The notes under the pieces: generated by a model
Seen by the model: the letters and a program-made list of their open reading frames with translations, nothing else
Told to the model about the DNA's origin: nothing
The model's database searches: none
Shown here: positions 22,566-33,504 of the stretch, in pieces
Position numbering within the stretch: position 1 is the stretch's first letter
Layout of the letters: each line of letters begins with the position of its first letter
Program-made: the position numbers and the translations under genes
Source: Nereocystis luetkeana
Taxonomy: Eukaryota > Sar > Phaeophyceae > Laminariales > Laminariaceae
Direction of reading: 5' to 3'
NCBI GenBank assembly: GCA_031213475.1
Contig: JARUPZ010000017.1
Coordinates: forward strand, 9,437,587-9,501,586
Length of the DNA: 64,000 nucleotides

Positions 22566-23188
22566 TCTAGTAGCTCTGTCTGGCTTTAAAGGTTACTCGT
22601 TTTTTGTGTAACTGTTGTCGGATCCTTTGTCTCTGACCTGACCCTCGGCTTCTCGTTTAATCTGGCACCAGTCGCAGTTGGAAGCTTGACGATGATTTTG
22701 CTGCGATTGGCTGCAACGTTGCTTTGCGCTGTTTGTTGTGTAGCTACACAGATACAACAAAAGCCCCACGCAGTCCTTCGCGAGCGCGGGTTCGTCGTTC
22801 GGCACGATCCTGTCCAGTATTTATACCATCACGGCCAACTGCTGCTATCGACACCCCACTAGGTCAACAACGGTGCAGAGACAGCGTCGAATTAACAGGC
22901 CCACTTCGACCCGAAATTCTCTTGGGGGCTATCGATTATTTTGACGAACGCATGCTTGTGCTGTGTGGTCGATACACCGCCGTGTGAGTTGTGTTTTCTG
23001 TATCGTATATCGTATCTCGAAAGGTAACTCTTTATCGTCGTAATTTGAAACGAACGGTAACACTCAATCATTCTCTGCGTTCAGGTTTCCTGTGCGGTGT
23101 ACGCGACAGTACAAGTAGGACCCGTGCAATACATGTTGACGCCGTGAGAAATCCCTGACAAGGATGTTCTAATAAAAGCGACAGGTAG
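22565..23188. other. No feature recognised
   Basis: No repeat ends or coding similarity seen. Flanks the left boundary of the large palindrome. Confidence 0.4.
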
Positions 23189-26027
23189 GTAAAATTTTAA
23201 AAAACGTCGTGAAAGAACGTCGTCTCAGTTATTTTCCGGCAAAATAAATCGTCGCGAAGTTCGCCGTGACGTTTGAACCACAGTTTGGCGAGTAGTCTGC
23301 GAAATGATGTAGATCTCGATGTTCGGCCCGCTTTTTCATCTACCAGGTACCTGGTACCTATATCCTGTGCCGATTGCGCATTCCTCATACTCTCATCACT
23401 TACGTACCAGATACAAAGCATGAACCCGCAAGAACTAAAACATCCGGTTTATCAGCTGGCGCTACTGCCGTTGTACACCTCTTCCGTTCGTGGGTCCAAT
23501 CACGTGTGTGTTGATTACTGTATGTATACCTGAAGCTCGTACAGCAGCAGTTGCCGGACGTACGAGTACATACAGCAAACACACCATCAGGTGTCATACC
23601 TGGTTTACTACTACTGCTGTAGTGGTATAAAAAACTCGTATCTGGACAGCAAGCTTCAAAAACGCGAAACCATATGGAGCGATCCTCCGTCCTGCTTCTT
23701 CGTACATCATACTCGTACGAACGCCATATATATGCTCCGATGACCCGCTACATACAACCTCAAGCACAATCTGCTGCGGTACCGCCGCCTGCGTTATTCC
23801 CCCTCCTGCCCATCATCCTCGTCCTTTTAATCTGCCTCCTCCACCCCGCTCGGACCTCCAACCACAGCAGCAGCCCCCCCACCTCTCGTGCCCACAAATT
23901 CCAACTCCGGTGAGCGTCCCAGCGAGCCAAAGCTATCATCCAGACGCACTGGAGAGCTGTTGCTCCCGGTCGCCCTCGGAGGCCCAACGTCACCCCCCTC
24001 GACCCCCAGCCCGGCTTGCTGCGGCTCTCCACAGCCTTGGCGATGGTCTCGGCTCGGCGGGGTGCCAGTGCAAAGGGAATGTATTTTGCGCTAGTGTTGG
24101 TGTGGTTGCAAGCCCCTTGCTGCGTGCACCCGAGGACATGTTTCCTCTCGTCGACAAGAAACTCAACATGCGATCAGCGCAGAGCTGTAGATGGGTTTCA
24201 CACAAACAGAAAGCAGTATCTATCTCCCGCGGTGCCGGCCGGCGACACGTCGAAGCGGTATATGTCGCCGTGGGACACTGCTGCTGCTGTGGATTGCTTA
24301 CAGCGCACGAGATGAGGGATGCCAAGGCTGGAAGATGGGGATGGCCTGGCTGCGGTCTGTTCGCAGCTGTTCCAGGTTCATCCTCACTCACGACGAAAAA
24401 AAATACCAGGTACCTTGGTATGCCGTAGAAGTACCTCTCGTCAGTTTTTTTCGTCGTGGTAAAATTTCTAGGTTTTTTAATTTTCACGTAATAATTAGCG
24501 GCGTAATAACCTCGAGACGACTTTCTTTCGGCGAGACGACGATCTTCCACGACTTTCTTTTTTTATGCAGAAAACAGGTTTTTCTGCATAAAAAAAGAAA
24601 GTCGTGGAAGATCGTCGTATAATAAAATATAGGGAAGTCGTGGAAGATCGTCGTCTCGCCAAAAGAAAGTCGTCTCGAGGTTACGCCGCTAAATTATACC
24701 GGTACCTGGTACCAGGTACGTGAAAATTAAAAAACCTGGAAATTTTACCACGACGAAAAAATCTGACGAGAGGTACTGCTACGGCATATTTTTTTTCGTC
24801 GTGAGGATGAACAACAGCTGCGAACAGACCGCAGCCAGGCCATCCCCATCTCCCAGCCTTGGCATCCCTCATCTCGTGCGCTGTAAGCAATCCACAGCAG
24901 CAGCAGTGTACCACGACGACATATACCGCTTCGACGTGTCGCCGGCCGGCACCGCGGGAGGTAGATACTGCTTTCTGTTTGTGTGAAACCCATCTACAGC
25001 TCTGCGCTGATCGCATGTTGAGTTTCTTGTCGACGAGAGGAAACATGTCTTCGGGTGCACGCAGCAAGGGGCATGCAACCACACCAACAGCGAGCGCAAA
25101 ATACATTCCCTTTGCACTGGCACCCCGCCGAGCCGAGACCATCGCCAAGGCTGTGGAGAACCGCAGCCGGACTGGGGGTCGAGGGGGGTGGCGTTGGGCC
25201 TGTGAGGGCGACCGGGAGCAACAGCTCTCCAGTGCGTCTGGATGATAGCTTTGGCTCGCTGGGACGCTCACCGGAGTTGGAATTTGTGGGCACGAGAGGT
25301 GGGGGAACTGCTGCTGTGGTTGGAGGTTCGAGCGGGGTGGAGGAGGCAGATGAAAAGGACGAGGATGATGAGCAATGAGCAGGGGGGGGAATAACGCAGG
25401 CGGCGGTACCGCAGCAGATTGTGCTTGAGGTTGTATGTAGCGGGTCATCGGAGCATATATATGGCGTTCGTACGAGCATGATGTACGAAGAGAAGCAGGA
25501 CGGAGGATCGCTCCATATGGTTTCGCGTTTTTGAAGCTTGCTGTCCAGATACGAGTTTTTTATACCACTACGTGCAGCAGTAGTAGTAGTAAACCAGGTA
25601 TGACACCTGATGGTGTGTTTGCTGTATGTACTCGTACGTCCCGCAACTGCTGCTGTATGATTTTCAGGCATACATACAATAATCAACACACACGTGATTG
25701 GACCCACGAACGGAAGGGGTGTACAACGGCAGTAGCGCCAGTTGATAAACCGGAGGTTTTAGTACTTGCGGGTTCATGCTTTGTACCAAGGTATCAGGTA
25801 TCTGGTAGGTGATGAGAGTATGAATATGAGGAATGCGCAATCGGCACAGGAAATATATTACCTGGTACCTGGTAGATGAAAAAGCGGGCCGAACGTCGAG
25901 ATCTACACCATTTCCGCAGACTACTCGCCAAACTGTGGTTCAAACGTCACGGCGAACTTCGCGACGATTTATTTTGCCGGAAAATAACTGAGACGACGTT
26001 CTTTCACGACGTTTTTTTAAATTTTAC
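23189..26027. mobile_element. Giant fold-back palindrome, arms about 1.4 kb
   Basis: Sequence from 23189 is repeated in inverted orientation back from 26027: both ends begin GTAAAATTT and run through CGTCGTGAAAGAACGTCGTC and CAGTTATTTTCCGGCAAAAT. The centre is TATGCAGAAAA-caggt-TTTTCTGCATA at 24564-24590, so the spacer is 5 bp. Arms are near-identical, apart from a 40 bp duplication in the right arm and several TA-CC(n)GG-TA differences. Open frames of up to 255 codons occur symmetrically in both arms, but no domain was recognised. It resembles a fold-back (FB-type) transposon or a palindromic duplication. No flanking target duplication was evident. Confidence 0.9.
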
Positions 26028-26270
26028 GGGGAAACCCTCTAAATACGTCGTAGTTTGTCTCAACTGCTGCTCCGCTTTGTCGGGCCCAGCTGATGCACAC
26101 ACTAAACCGTTAAATGTAACGCCAAGATGATTGGTGCACACACTAAAACGTTAGATGTAACACAAGCCAACGGCGTCCCAGCTTAAGCGCTTACTCGGAG
26201 CTCGAAAGACCGTCGTGGGTGACCTTATTTAATATCTGGTATATGTAGGACGACGGAAGTCATTTGGTCT
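26028..26270. other. No feature recognised; may hold the Helitron 5' end
   Basis: Short unclassified stretch between the palindrome and the first Helitron-like codons. Helitron ends are too short to place by eye. Confidence 0.3.
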
Positions 26271-27394
26271 GTGGGTTTCAGCTGGCCGCGTTCAGTCAGC
26301 CTAACCTCGATACTTATCCGTCTGCCGGAAGTGTTTCTGAGGAAAGCGGTTTTAGCACCAGAAGATCCTTACAATTTGAGAGGAAGATCATCTGAGGCTT
26401 ATACGAACGACAGGCGTGAAGACGACGTACCTATGGCCGAGGCCAACCGCGATATCGCGCCGGCCGGCAACATGGTGGTCGAGGGAGTTACGGCAGAAAA
26501 TGAAAAAACCTACATTATTGACACATATGCTGTCGTTGACTCTGGGGAAGACGCTGCGACGTCTTCTCGACAACATCCAAGTGTGCTACGAAGATTGGGG
26601 CACGACTCCCATCTCAATGTCGTGACCGCGTCTCAAGCTGGTCTGTCTCAGGGAAGGCCGCCGCCTGAAGGGACGGAGAATGCTGTTGTAGTTCCGCGTT
26701 ATGGCGATAATCTTTCTGACATTCGCAATAATGATGCCTCTATGGGGGCGTTCGGTGACTTGTCCCCAAAAGGTTGTGGAGGACCACTTTACACAACTCG
26801 TCAAAAAAGTGTTTTATTCGTGAGATGGGTCCGGATCCTGCTCAACCGTCGCGACCCGTCTTGGCGGAAAGACAGGGTTTGCTTTTGTGTGCTGCCGCCA
26901 TAATTTTCAGGCACGAAGCTCTGTATCCAATGTGCGGTTCAAACTACGCGGAAAAATGTCCGTTGATGTGGCCGAAAAAATAGCACTGGTGAAGAGCAGG
27001 GATCTCAAGTCGATGGCGACAGACTTGGAGCAGGGAAAACGTGTACTCACCGCCTCCAGTGAACATCCCGAGATCTTTACGCTTTTGAGAACTCTGCAGG
27101 CTATATCACCTGATTCTACGTGGACGGATCATGGTAAGCACCAAACACGAACTGACGCTACATCTATGATGATGCAACTGGGCGAGCCGTTTTTTGTGTG
27201 ACGATTAATCCGTCCGACGTATACAGCCCATCACTCGTCGTGAACTACGGCGGCCATGACATAATTCCTTCATCGACATGCAATGAACATATGCCCCATC
27301 AATTTACGAGCCTAAGAACCGTTGCGGACGAGCCTGTTGCATCGGCGACATTCTTTCACGAAACTACTCAAGCGGTGTTCGACCATGTGCTGAG
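26271..27394 (+). pseudogene. Helitron protein, N-terminal part
   Basis: Contains the FP.G.GGP-type motif (LSPKGCGGP near 26760), an arginine-rich W..ILLNRRDP..RKDR region near 26830, then KMSVDVAEKIALVKSRDL and MMQLGEPFF near 27170, and INPSDVYSP and NYGGHDII at 27200-27270. At least two frame changes. The coding sequence is interrupted at 27395 by the copia target site. Confidence 0.85.
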
Positions 27395-27399
27395 AGTGG
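27395..27399. repeat. Target-site duplication of copia element 1 (AGTGG)
   Basis: AGTGG immediately before the left LTR; the same five bases follow the right LTR at 33500-33504. A perfect 5 bp duplication shows a simple, unrearranged insertion. Confidence 0.95.
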
Positions 27400-27643
27400 T
27401 GTTCGTAGAGCCCAAACCTGGATGCCCTGACCACCACGTGGTCTGATGAGATTATTTTTAATCGTTGTATTAGAGGACAGAGGAGGAGAGAGAGAGCGGA
27501 GCCTAGCTCGTAGCTCGGAGCGGAGAACGGAGTGCTCGAACTCTCCTCATGAACACACGGCAAAATTCACAATAACGCCTGCGTAGATATACGCAACCCT
27601 CTACAACTTGTAACCGTCGCTGCTGGAACGATCCAAACGAACA
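27400..27643 (-). repeat. LTR of copia element 1 (3' LTR by coding strand)
   Basis: Begins TGTTCG and ends GAACA with TG..CA ends; 244 bp. About nine differences from the partner LTR. Confidence 0.95.
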
Positions 27644-27961
27644 CCCTCCCTGGCTCTTCACAGCAGTGACGAGACCGAAGAGACATTCAAGACTTGCTAG
27701 GACCTAAGAACAGCCAACGACAGTCCCGCAGGAGGAAATCCGGCCACCGGGCCAAAACCCCCTGTATAACACATAAATATACTCCAAACCATTGCAATTG
27801 AACAACGGCCGCATTCCAAACGATGACCATGGCCAGAAAATAAAATGCCAAGCTGTGCCCTACTCCCCCATGCCCCTCAAATTAGCGCAGGGTTGGCGAC
27901 CTGACAAATTATTCCTCGCATCACTCAAACATGGTACTCATCGAACAATGCCCATACCCCC

Positions 27962-29122
27962 TTATTCGCCGTCCAAGGGCAGATTCAACAAGAACCTACG
28001 ATGAGACTTAAAAGGGGTCGCAGCAAGGGATTTCGTCAAAATATCTGCGTGCTGCTCTCCCGAAGCTACGAACTGAATGTCGATCTTCTTAGCACGAAGT
28101 AGCTCTCTGACAAAATGAAAACGCACGTCAATATGCTTACTCCGCGCAGAACTAAGAGGGTTCTCAGCCAACGCTATGGCCCCCTGGTTATCCTCGAAAA
28201 CCCGAACACATGATCCGCTTAGCTCTGGACAAATAAACGACAACACCGCGCCCGTAAACAAAGCTTCCTTCACCCCTTCACCCAGGGCGACATATTCTGC
28301 TTCTGCCGTCGACAACGTAGCACACCTCTGCGTGCTACTTGCCCAACTGACGGCCGCACCCCCTAGGGTAATTACCGTCCCCGATACCGAGCGCCTATCG
28401 TTCGACTTACCGGCATAATCAGCGTCACTATACGCTGTCAGATCCAATCCCGAACCCCGCACAAAGGTCAATCCCATAAACCTGGTCCCATGGAGGTAAG
28501 CCATAATCCTCAAAACTGCCTTGCAGTGCCTCTCCGTTGGGTTGTGGGAGTGGCGCGCCACAGCACGCACAGCGTTCGAGATGTCCGGCCTCGTCATGGT
28601 CGACAGCCACATCAAGCTGCCCACAGCCTCCCTGTACGGCCAGTCTCCTCCAATTTCGCCCTCCTCTCTTGGACCTAGTTCCATACCGGGGGTCGCGGGG
28701 ATGTCAGAGGATGAGTTAACACCAAAACGATTCAGCATGCTCTCTATAAACGCCTTCTGCGTAATCTCCAATGTTCCCAACTCCCAGTCGCGTTTGAAAG
28801 CACAACCGGTATACCAAGTCAGTTCGCCGAGGTTATTTGTGGGGAATTTCGTAACTAGCGCGGCATGGAAATCTCTGCATGTCTCGTCCGATCCTGCGAT
28901 CACGATGCCATCTACATGGACGGCCATGATCAGTTCTACCTTGCAGTCCACAACCATGCGAAAAACACACGGGTCAGATGTACACTGCTCCATACCGTAC
29001 TCTACCACGGTTTTGACCAATAATCCGGCCCACTGCCGTCCGCTCTGCTTTAGACCATACAGTGATCTGTTCAAGCGGACGATCCTTCCTGACATGTCAC
29101 CACACCCACCGGGTAGTTTCAT
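27962..29122 (-). pseudogene. Copia element 1: reverse transcriptase and RNase H part
   Basis: Contains RLNRSLYGLKQSGRQW, TWYTGCAFKRD, MAYLHGTRFMGL, TAYSDADYAGKSNDRRSVSG (RNase H) and KHIDVRFHFVREL followed by HADILTKSL, the standard copia RT/RNase H sequence. Part of a broken element. Confidence 0.95.
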
Positions 29123-30439
29123 GTATATATCGGCGTCGAGTTTCGCGCGAACAAAAGCTTGCGCGACGTCTAGATGAAAACATCTTCAGACCATTTTCGT
29201 TGGCAACAGTCGCCAGAATTTTAACTGACGCTGACGACGGAGTAGGTGCAAACGTTTGGAAGTAATCTACGTCCTGCACCTGGCTAAAACCCTTAGCCAC
29301 ATGTCTGGCCTTTGTCTTTACTATCACACCATCCTTATCCGTCTTGTCGGTGAATACCCACTTCGCGCCTACAGGTTTCCGCCCTCGTGGCGGTGTCGCG
29401 GCTTCATATGTACCGGTCGTTGTGTGACCGCCCAACTCAATTTGCATGGCCTCGTGCCACGCCGCTTTATATCGGGAACGCTCTACATCTGCTACGGACT
29501 GCGGGGGTGGTTCTACGTCTTCCGGGAAACCACTCGGCATGCACTCGCTCAACTCCCCTTTATTCTCCCCGGCAGGTCCTCCGGCCATCAAGGCCACTGC
29601 GTCCTCCGTCGTCCATGACGTACGATTCAGGATACTCCCAGGCGTCGTCCACCACTCGTACGCTGCCGCAAGCAGCGCGTCTGCGGCTCCTCTGTCCATC
29701 CTTAGTTGGTTCACAGCAGGTTCACCCTCCAGGCGTTGGCTGTGACCCCGAGTCCGGCCCCGTACTGTTGGAGGGAGCCGTCCCCAGCTGCTGAGCTCGT
29801 GTGCTGGCCTGCCCGACAGGATCGCGGGAGGGCCCTCACCGTTCCCTTGGCCGGTGTCGAAGACTAATGCTGCACCCGGGTCGCTTTCGGCCCTCCCTGG
29901 CGGGGCCGAGGAGGCGTCCACGGCGCCCCCTTGAGACGAACCCATCGTCTCGGCTGTTTCGGCCCTCCCCCTCGGGGCCGAGGAGGCGTCCATGGCGCCC
30001 CCTTGAGACGAACCTATCGTCTCTGGTGTTTCGTCGCCGGCCTCGCCGGCGACAGGTACCTGATGTATGCGCTCCTGCATAAACGCGTCCAGGTCAAAAC
30101 CCCACGTCACGTCGAGGTCGTTCAAGTGAGCCAGACCGTCGTCCAGCGCATTCACCACCCCCCCACCACCTCGATCCGACGTGCTCACGTCGTCCGCCTC
30201 GGACCCCCCCTTTTCCGTAGACAGGGAGTCATTCGCCTGGGCACGTACAGGTGGTGCAGGCGACACGCGTTGCCAGGTGACATTTCGCGTGATTAGCACA
30301 GTGCGTTGCCTCGTCAATACTCGTACTGAGTCTCGGGGGTAGTTGGGTGCAGGGCCAAGGTAAAAGCACTCTTGTGCTTTCACCTGTGACTTGCTTTCCC
30401 TCTTCACCTTGCAGTAGCCAGGCTTGAGGAAAGGTAGTA

Positions 30440-31650
30440 ATACTCACGGGGGGGGGCTACCATGCCACATCTCATGCGGCGACTTGCTCTCAGGGTTAGC
30501 TGTCGTTGCAGTGCGGTTCAAGGCGTCACACGCCCAGTGGGACGCTTCCGCCCACAATGACGCAGTGGCCGGGAGTTGCGTGCCGGGAAAAAACTCTTTA
30601 GCCTGGATTCGGCCCTCCATTGCGGCCGTCTCGATCAAACCCAGCGCGCGCTCTGCTACTCCGTTAAATTGGGGACTGTCGGCTGTCGTAAATTCCTGCT
30701 TGATCCCTCGTGATCTACACAGGTCGCCAAACTTGCCTCCGCGGAATTCGCCACCTCCATCAGATTGGACGATTACCAAGGTAGAAGGGACACCATCTGC
30801 ACGAGAATCCGCAAGAAACTGCTCGAACAATTCCGTGGCGTCCGACTTGTGGCGCATGAAGTACACCCACGTATACCGTGACAAATCGTCGCGCACTATC
30901 AGAGTATACCGCTTCCTTCCGAGAGACTCTACCACCTTAGGTCCACTCAAATCCACAAAAACCCTCCCAAGCTTCTTAGCTGCTCGTGTGTGTGGACTGC
31001 TTGATACCTTTGCGGAGACCCTTCGCCATGGAGCACCCTCTGCACTCCAGCAGCTTTCCCTCGAGGACAATCCCTTGCTGCTCCGCGGTCTTGCGGAGTA
31101 GTACCCTATGGGAGTGTCCAGCCGCGCAGTGGAAACCATTGATGTTGATCGCAGACTTGTGGGGCGGTTGCCCCGGGGCGAGTACAGCACAGGCAGTTTC
31201 CCCACAACTGCGGTCGATCCGGTAGCCGTACAGGCTGAAAAGGGTCCCACTCAGCGGAAACACGATCGAACGCTCTGACTTGAGCCTGACTACAACCCCC
31301 GTGGGGCGCCCTTCGAAAGTGTGACCGTTTTTGACGAGAGTGGGCAGGGAAAACAGGTGGTAGCGGAGACCCGGCACGTGCGCAACATTCGTAAGCAGCA
31401 CTTGCACGAGACCATTTCCGGACCGAAAGATAACGCTTATGTCACCGTAACCTTCAATCGATCGAGTGGATCCATCCGCGATTCGCAGTTCCAGGTTGCA
31501 CTCTCTATAGTTGACCATGCAGTCAGCTGAGGGCGTCATGTGAGTAGGTGCACCACTATCGCATATCCATGCCTCGTCTACTACCTGCCAACCAGGTTCC
31601 CCTTCCCCCGAACCATCACCGTTCTTGCTTGCTTCCTCGGCCTTGAAAGC
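30440..31650 (-). pseudogene. Copia element 1: protease and integrase part
   Basis: Protease-type CDSGAPTHMTP near 31.55 kb. An integrase HHCC-like region (HCAAGHS..CRGCSMAKG near 31.0-31.1 kb) and core with QSDGGGEFRGGKF and FNGVAERALGLIE near 30.6-30.75 kb. Part of a broken element. Confidence 0.9.
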
Positions 31651-31699
31651 TGAGGCCTGGACCGTACCTTTCTCTTGGTCGTCGTCCCTTGCCCCACCC

Positions 31700-33211
31700 T
31701 CGCTCGCCACCGCCATGACAACTTCTTCTTCCGATGAGGGGCAGACATCAGCAGCGTGCCCCCGCCCGTTGCATCGACTGCAGCGGTCCATGGACGTGGG
31801 ACAGGCATCCGCAGAGTGCCCCCGTCCTTGGCATCGGCTGCATAGCTTCGCCGTGTAGTCGCTCCTCCAATGGCCCTTCCTGCTACACCTATGACACTTG
31901 CCCACTGGAGTACTTCCGCTGGTGGCTTTGGCGTTGCTGCCATTGCCACCAGCAGCCGCGGCCGAGCCACCACCGGCCTCGTTGGTGCCTTTTCCACCTC
32001 ATCCAGGCTGTCGTCGCCGTCCGCCGTTTTCTCTGCCATTGCCTCCACATTGTCTGCGACCACCGCCACTGCCGCCGGCGTACATAGCATGGCCTGCGTG
32101 GCCAGCGTTGGACCCCTTCTTCCTGTTTCCAGAACGTCGGTGATGCCGTTCTCGAACAGCCTTGATGATGTCATCACGGCCGACGCTGTCACGTGATGCC
32201 AGGTTCCGAGCCTCCACCTCGTATTCAGCAGGCAGAGCGTCAATAAAGATGGTGTACAGCATGTGGTCGTCTACTGACATTCCTGCTGCGCGCATTTCCG
32301 CGGCAAGATCCTCGATCCTGCCCATCTCCTCGAGCGGGTTGCTCCCCGGCGCTATCCTAAAGCTATTTAAGCGCCTCGAGAGGTCGAGAGGTCCGACTTG
32401 GCCCCCGTCGTTTGAGGGCCGTACCACGCAAGGAGAGCGTCCCACGCTTGCCTCGGCGAGGTACACCTGTGTCAAATGCTCTTGTCGCTCTTTCTTTTGA
32501 GCGCAGTCGACAGGAAATTCCACGCCAGAGTATGCACGTGCACACCTTCGCGGCTAAACCCCCTAGCGACAAGCATCGAGTTCTCAGTGTCCAATTCCCC
32601 TACGGGAATGTACTGCGGTGGATCTGACACGAAAGCAGACAAGAAACCAACTCCTTTGTCGTAATACCTAGTGTCTCTTGTCCAGGAGTTGAACTCAGGC
32701 TTCAGCCCACTAAACGATGGCGCAGGAGTATGTTTGAATGCCAAATGACGCGAGAGAGGTAGATCAAATCCACCACCCAACTCACCGCCAGAGTATGCAC
32801 CCCATTCTTCAGTCCTCTGAGGCTGGTCTGGCTGACCCCTCGGTGGGCCAACCTCGACAGGCAACGCAGTTCCTCCGCGTCCAGTTGCTCCCAAATCTGC
32901 GAGGCGCCCTCATGCAAATTTGGCTGATATTCTGCTGCAATATCCCGTGCCATGCCTACAGCAGCAGCAGCAGCAGGGGTTTCTCTTACAGCAGCGGGCA
33001 CTATCCCACGCGGGATCTGCCCAACAGCAGCGCTTCCCTCAGCGCTGCCGGACTCCGATCGGCCGTTGTTCCTCGTGAACTCGGCCATCATTTCCCTCAT
33101 GGCGTTCATCATCGACGCCTGACTGTGCTCAATCGCCAGCTTTACCTCGCGCCTCAGATCTTGCTCACCCGGAGAATCGTGCTCCACGTGGGCCGACCTC
33201 TCCGAAGGCAT
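31700..33211 (-). pseudogene. Copia element 1: gag with zinc knuckles
   Basis: N-terminus MPSERSAHVEHDSPGE, a central region shared with element 2 (HTPAPSFSGLKPEFNSW-type in both), then CHRCSRKGHW, CSRCQGRGH and CSRCNGRGH knuckles that bind RNA. Part of a broken element. Confidence 0.9.
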
Positions 33212-33256
33212 CTTGGCTTCTGGTACCAGACCTCAAACGTTCAAGCACACTAGTGT

Positions 33257-33499
33257 GTTCGTAGAGTCAAAACCTGGATGCCCTGACCACCACGTGGTCT
33301 GATGGGATTCTTTATAGTCGTTGTATTAGAGGACAGAGGAGGAGAGAGAGAGCGGAGCCTAGCTCGTAGCTCGGAGCGGAGAACGGAGTGCTCGAATTCT
33401 CCTCATGAACACACGGCAAAATTCACAATAACGCCTGCGAAGATATACGCAACCCTCTACAACTTGTAACCGTCGCTGCTGGAACGATCCAAACGAACA
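33257..33499 (-). repeat. LTR of copia element 1 (5' LTR by coding strand)
   Basis: 243 bp, TGTTCG..GAACA, followed directly by the AGTGG target duplication at 33500-33504. Confidence 0.95.
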
Positions 33500-33504
33500 A
33501 GTGG

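Larger units (their letters stand above)
27400..33499 (-). mobile_element. Ty1/copia LTR retrotransposon, element 1, broken fossil
   Basis: Complete with two LTRs (27400-27643 and 33257-33499) and perfect AGTGG target duplications. It reads on the minus strand. Parts, upstream to downstream: gag about 32.0-33.2 kb with three C-x2-C-x4-H-x4-C-type knuckles at 31.7-31.9 kb; protease near 31.55 kb (CDSGAPTHMTP); integrase about 30.4-31.25 kb; reverse transcriptase about 28.6-29.9 kb; RNase H about 27.96-28.5 kb. Integrase before RT gives the copia order. A purine-rich tract abuts the left LTR (27644-27653, minus strand). The coding region has roughly six breaks. The LTRs are about 96 percent identical, so insertion was fairly recent. 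It sits inside the Helitron Rep gene. Confidence 0.95.

Noticed and set aside
24681-25448. 255-codon minus-strand frame (and its mirror at 23910-24428)
   Set aside because: The frame exists in both palindrome arms because they are copies. Cysteine-, serine- and proline-rich text without a known family; no sign that it is translated.
28521-29177. 218-codon plus-strand frame and similar plus-strand frames at 30424-31101, 47731-48234 and 49113-49439
   Set aside because: These are antisense shadows of the minus-strand copia coding regions.
33225-33240. TGGTACCAGA near the right LTR of copia element 1 as a further micro-insertion or a primer binding site
   Set aside because: It lacks the TA-core-TA form and also lies about 20 bp from the LTR, too far for a standard copia primer site; left unassigned.
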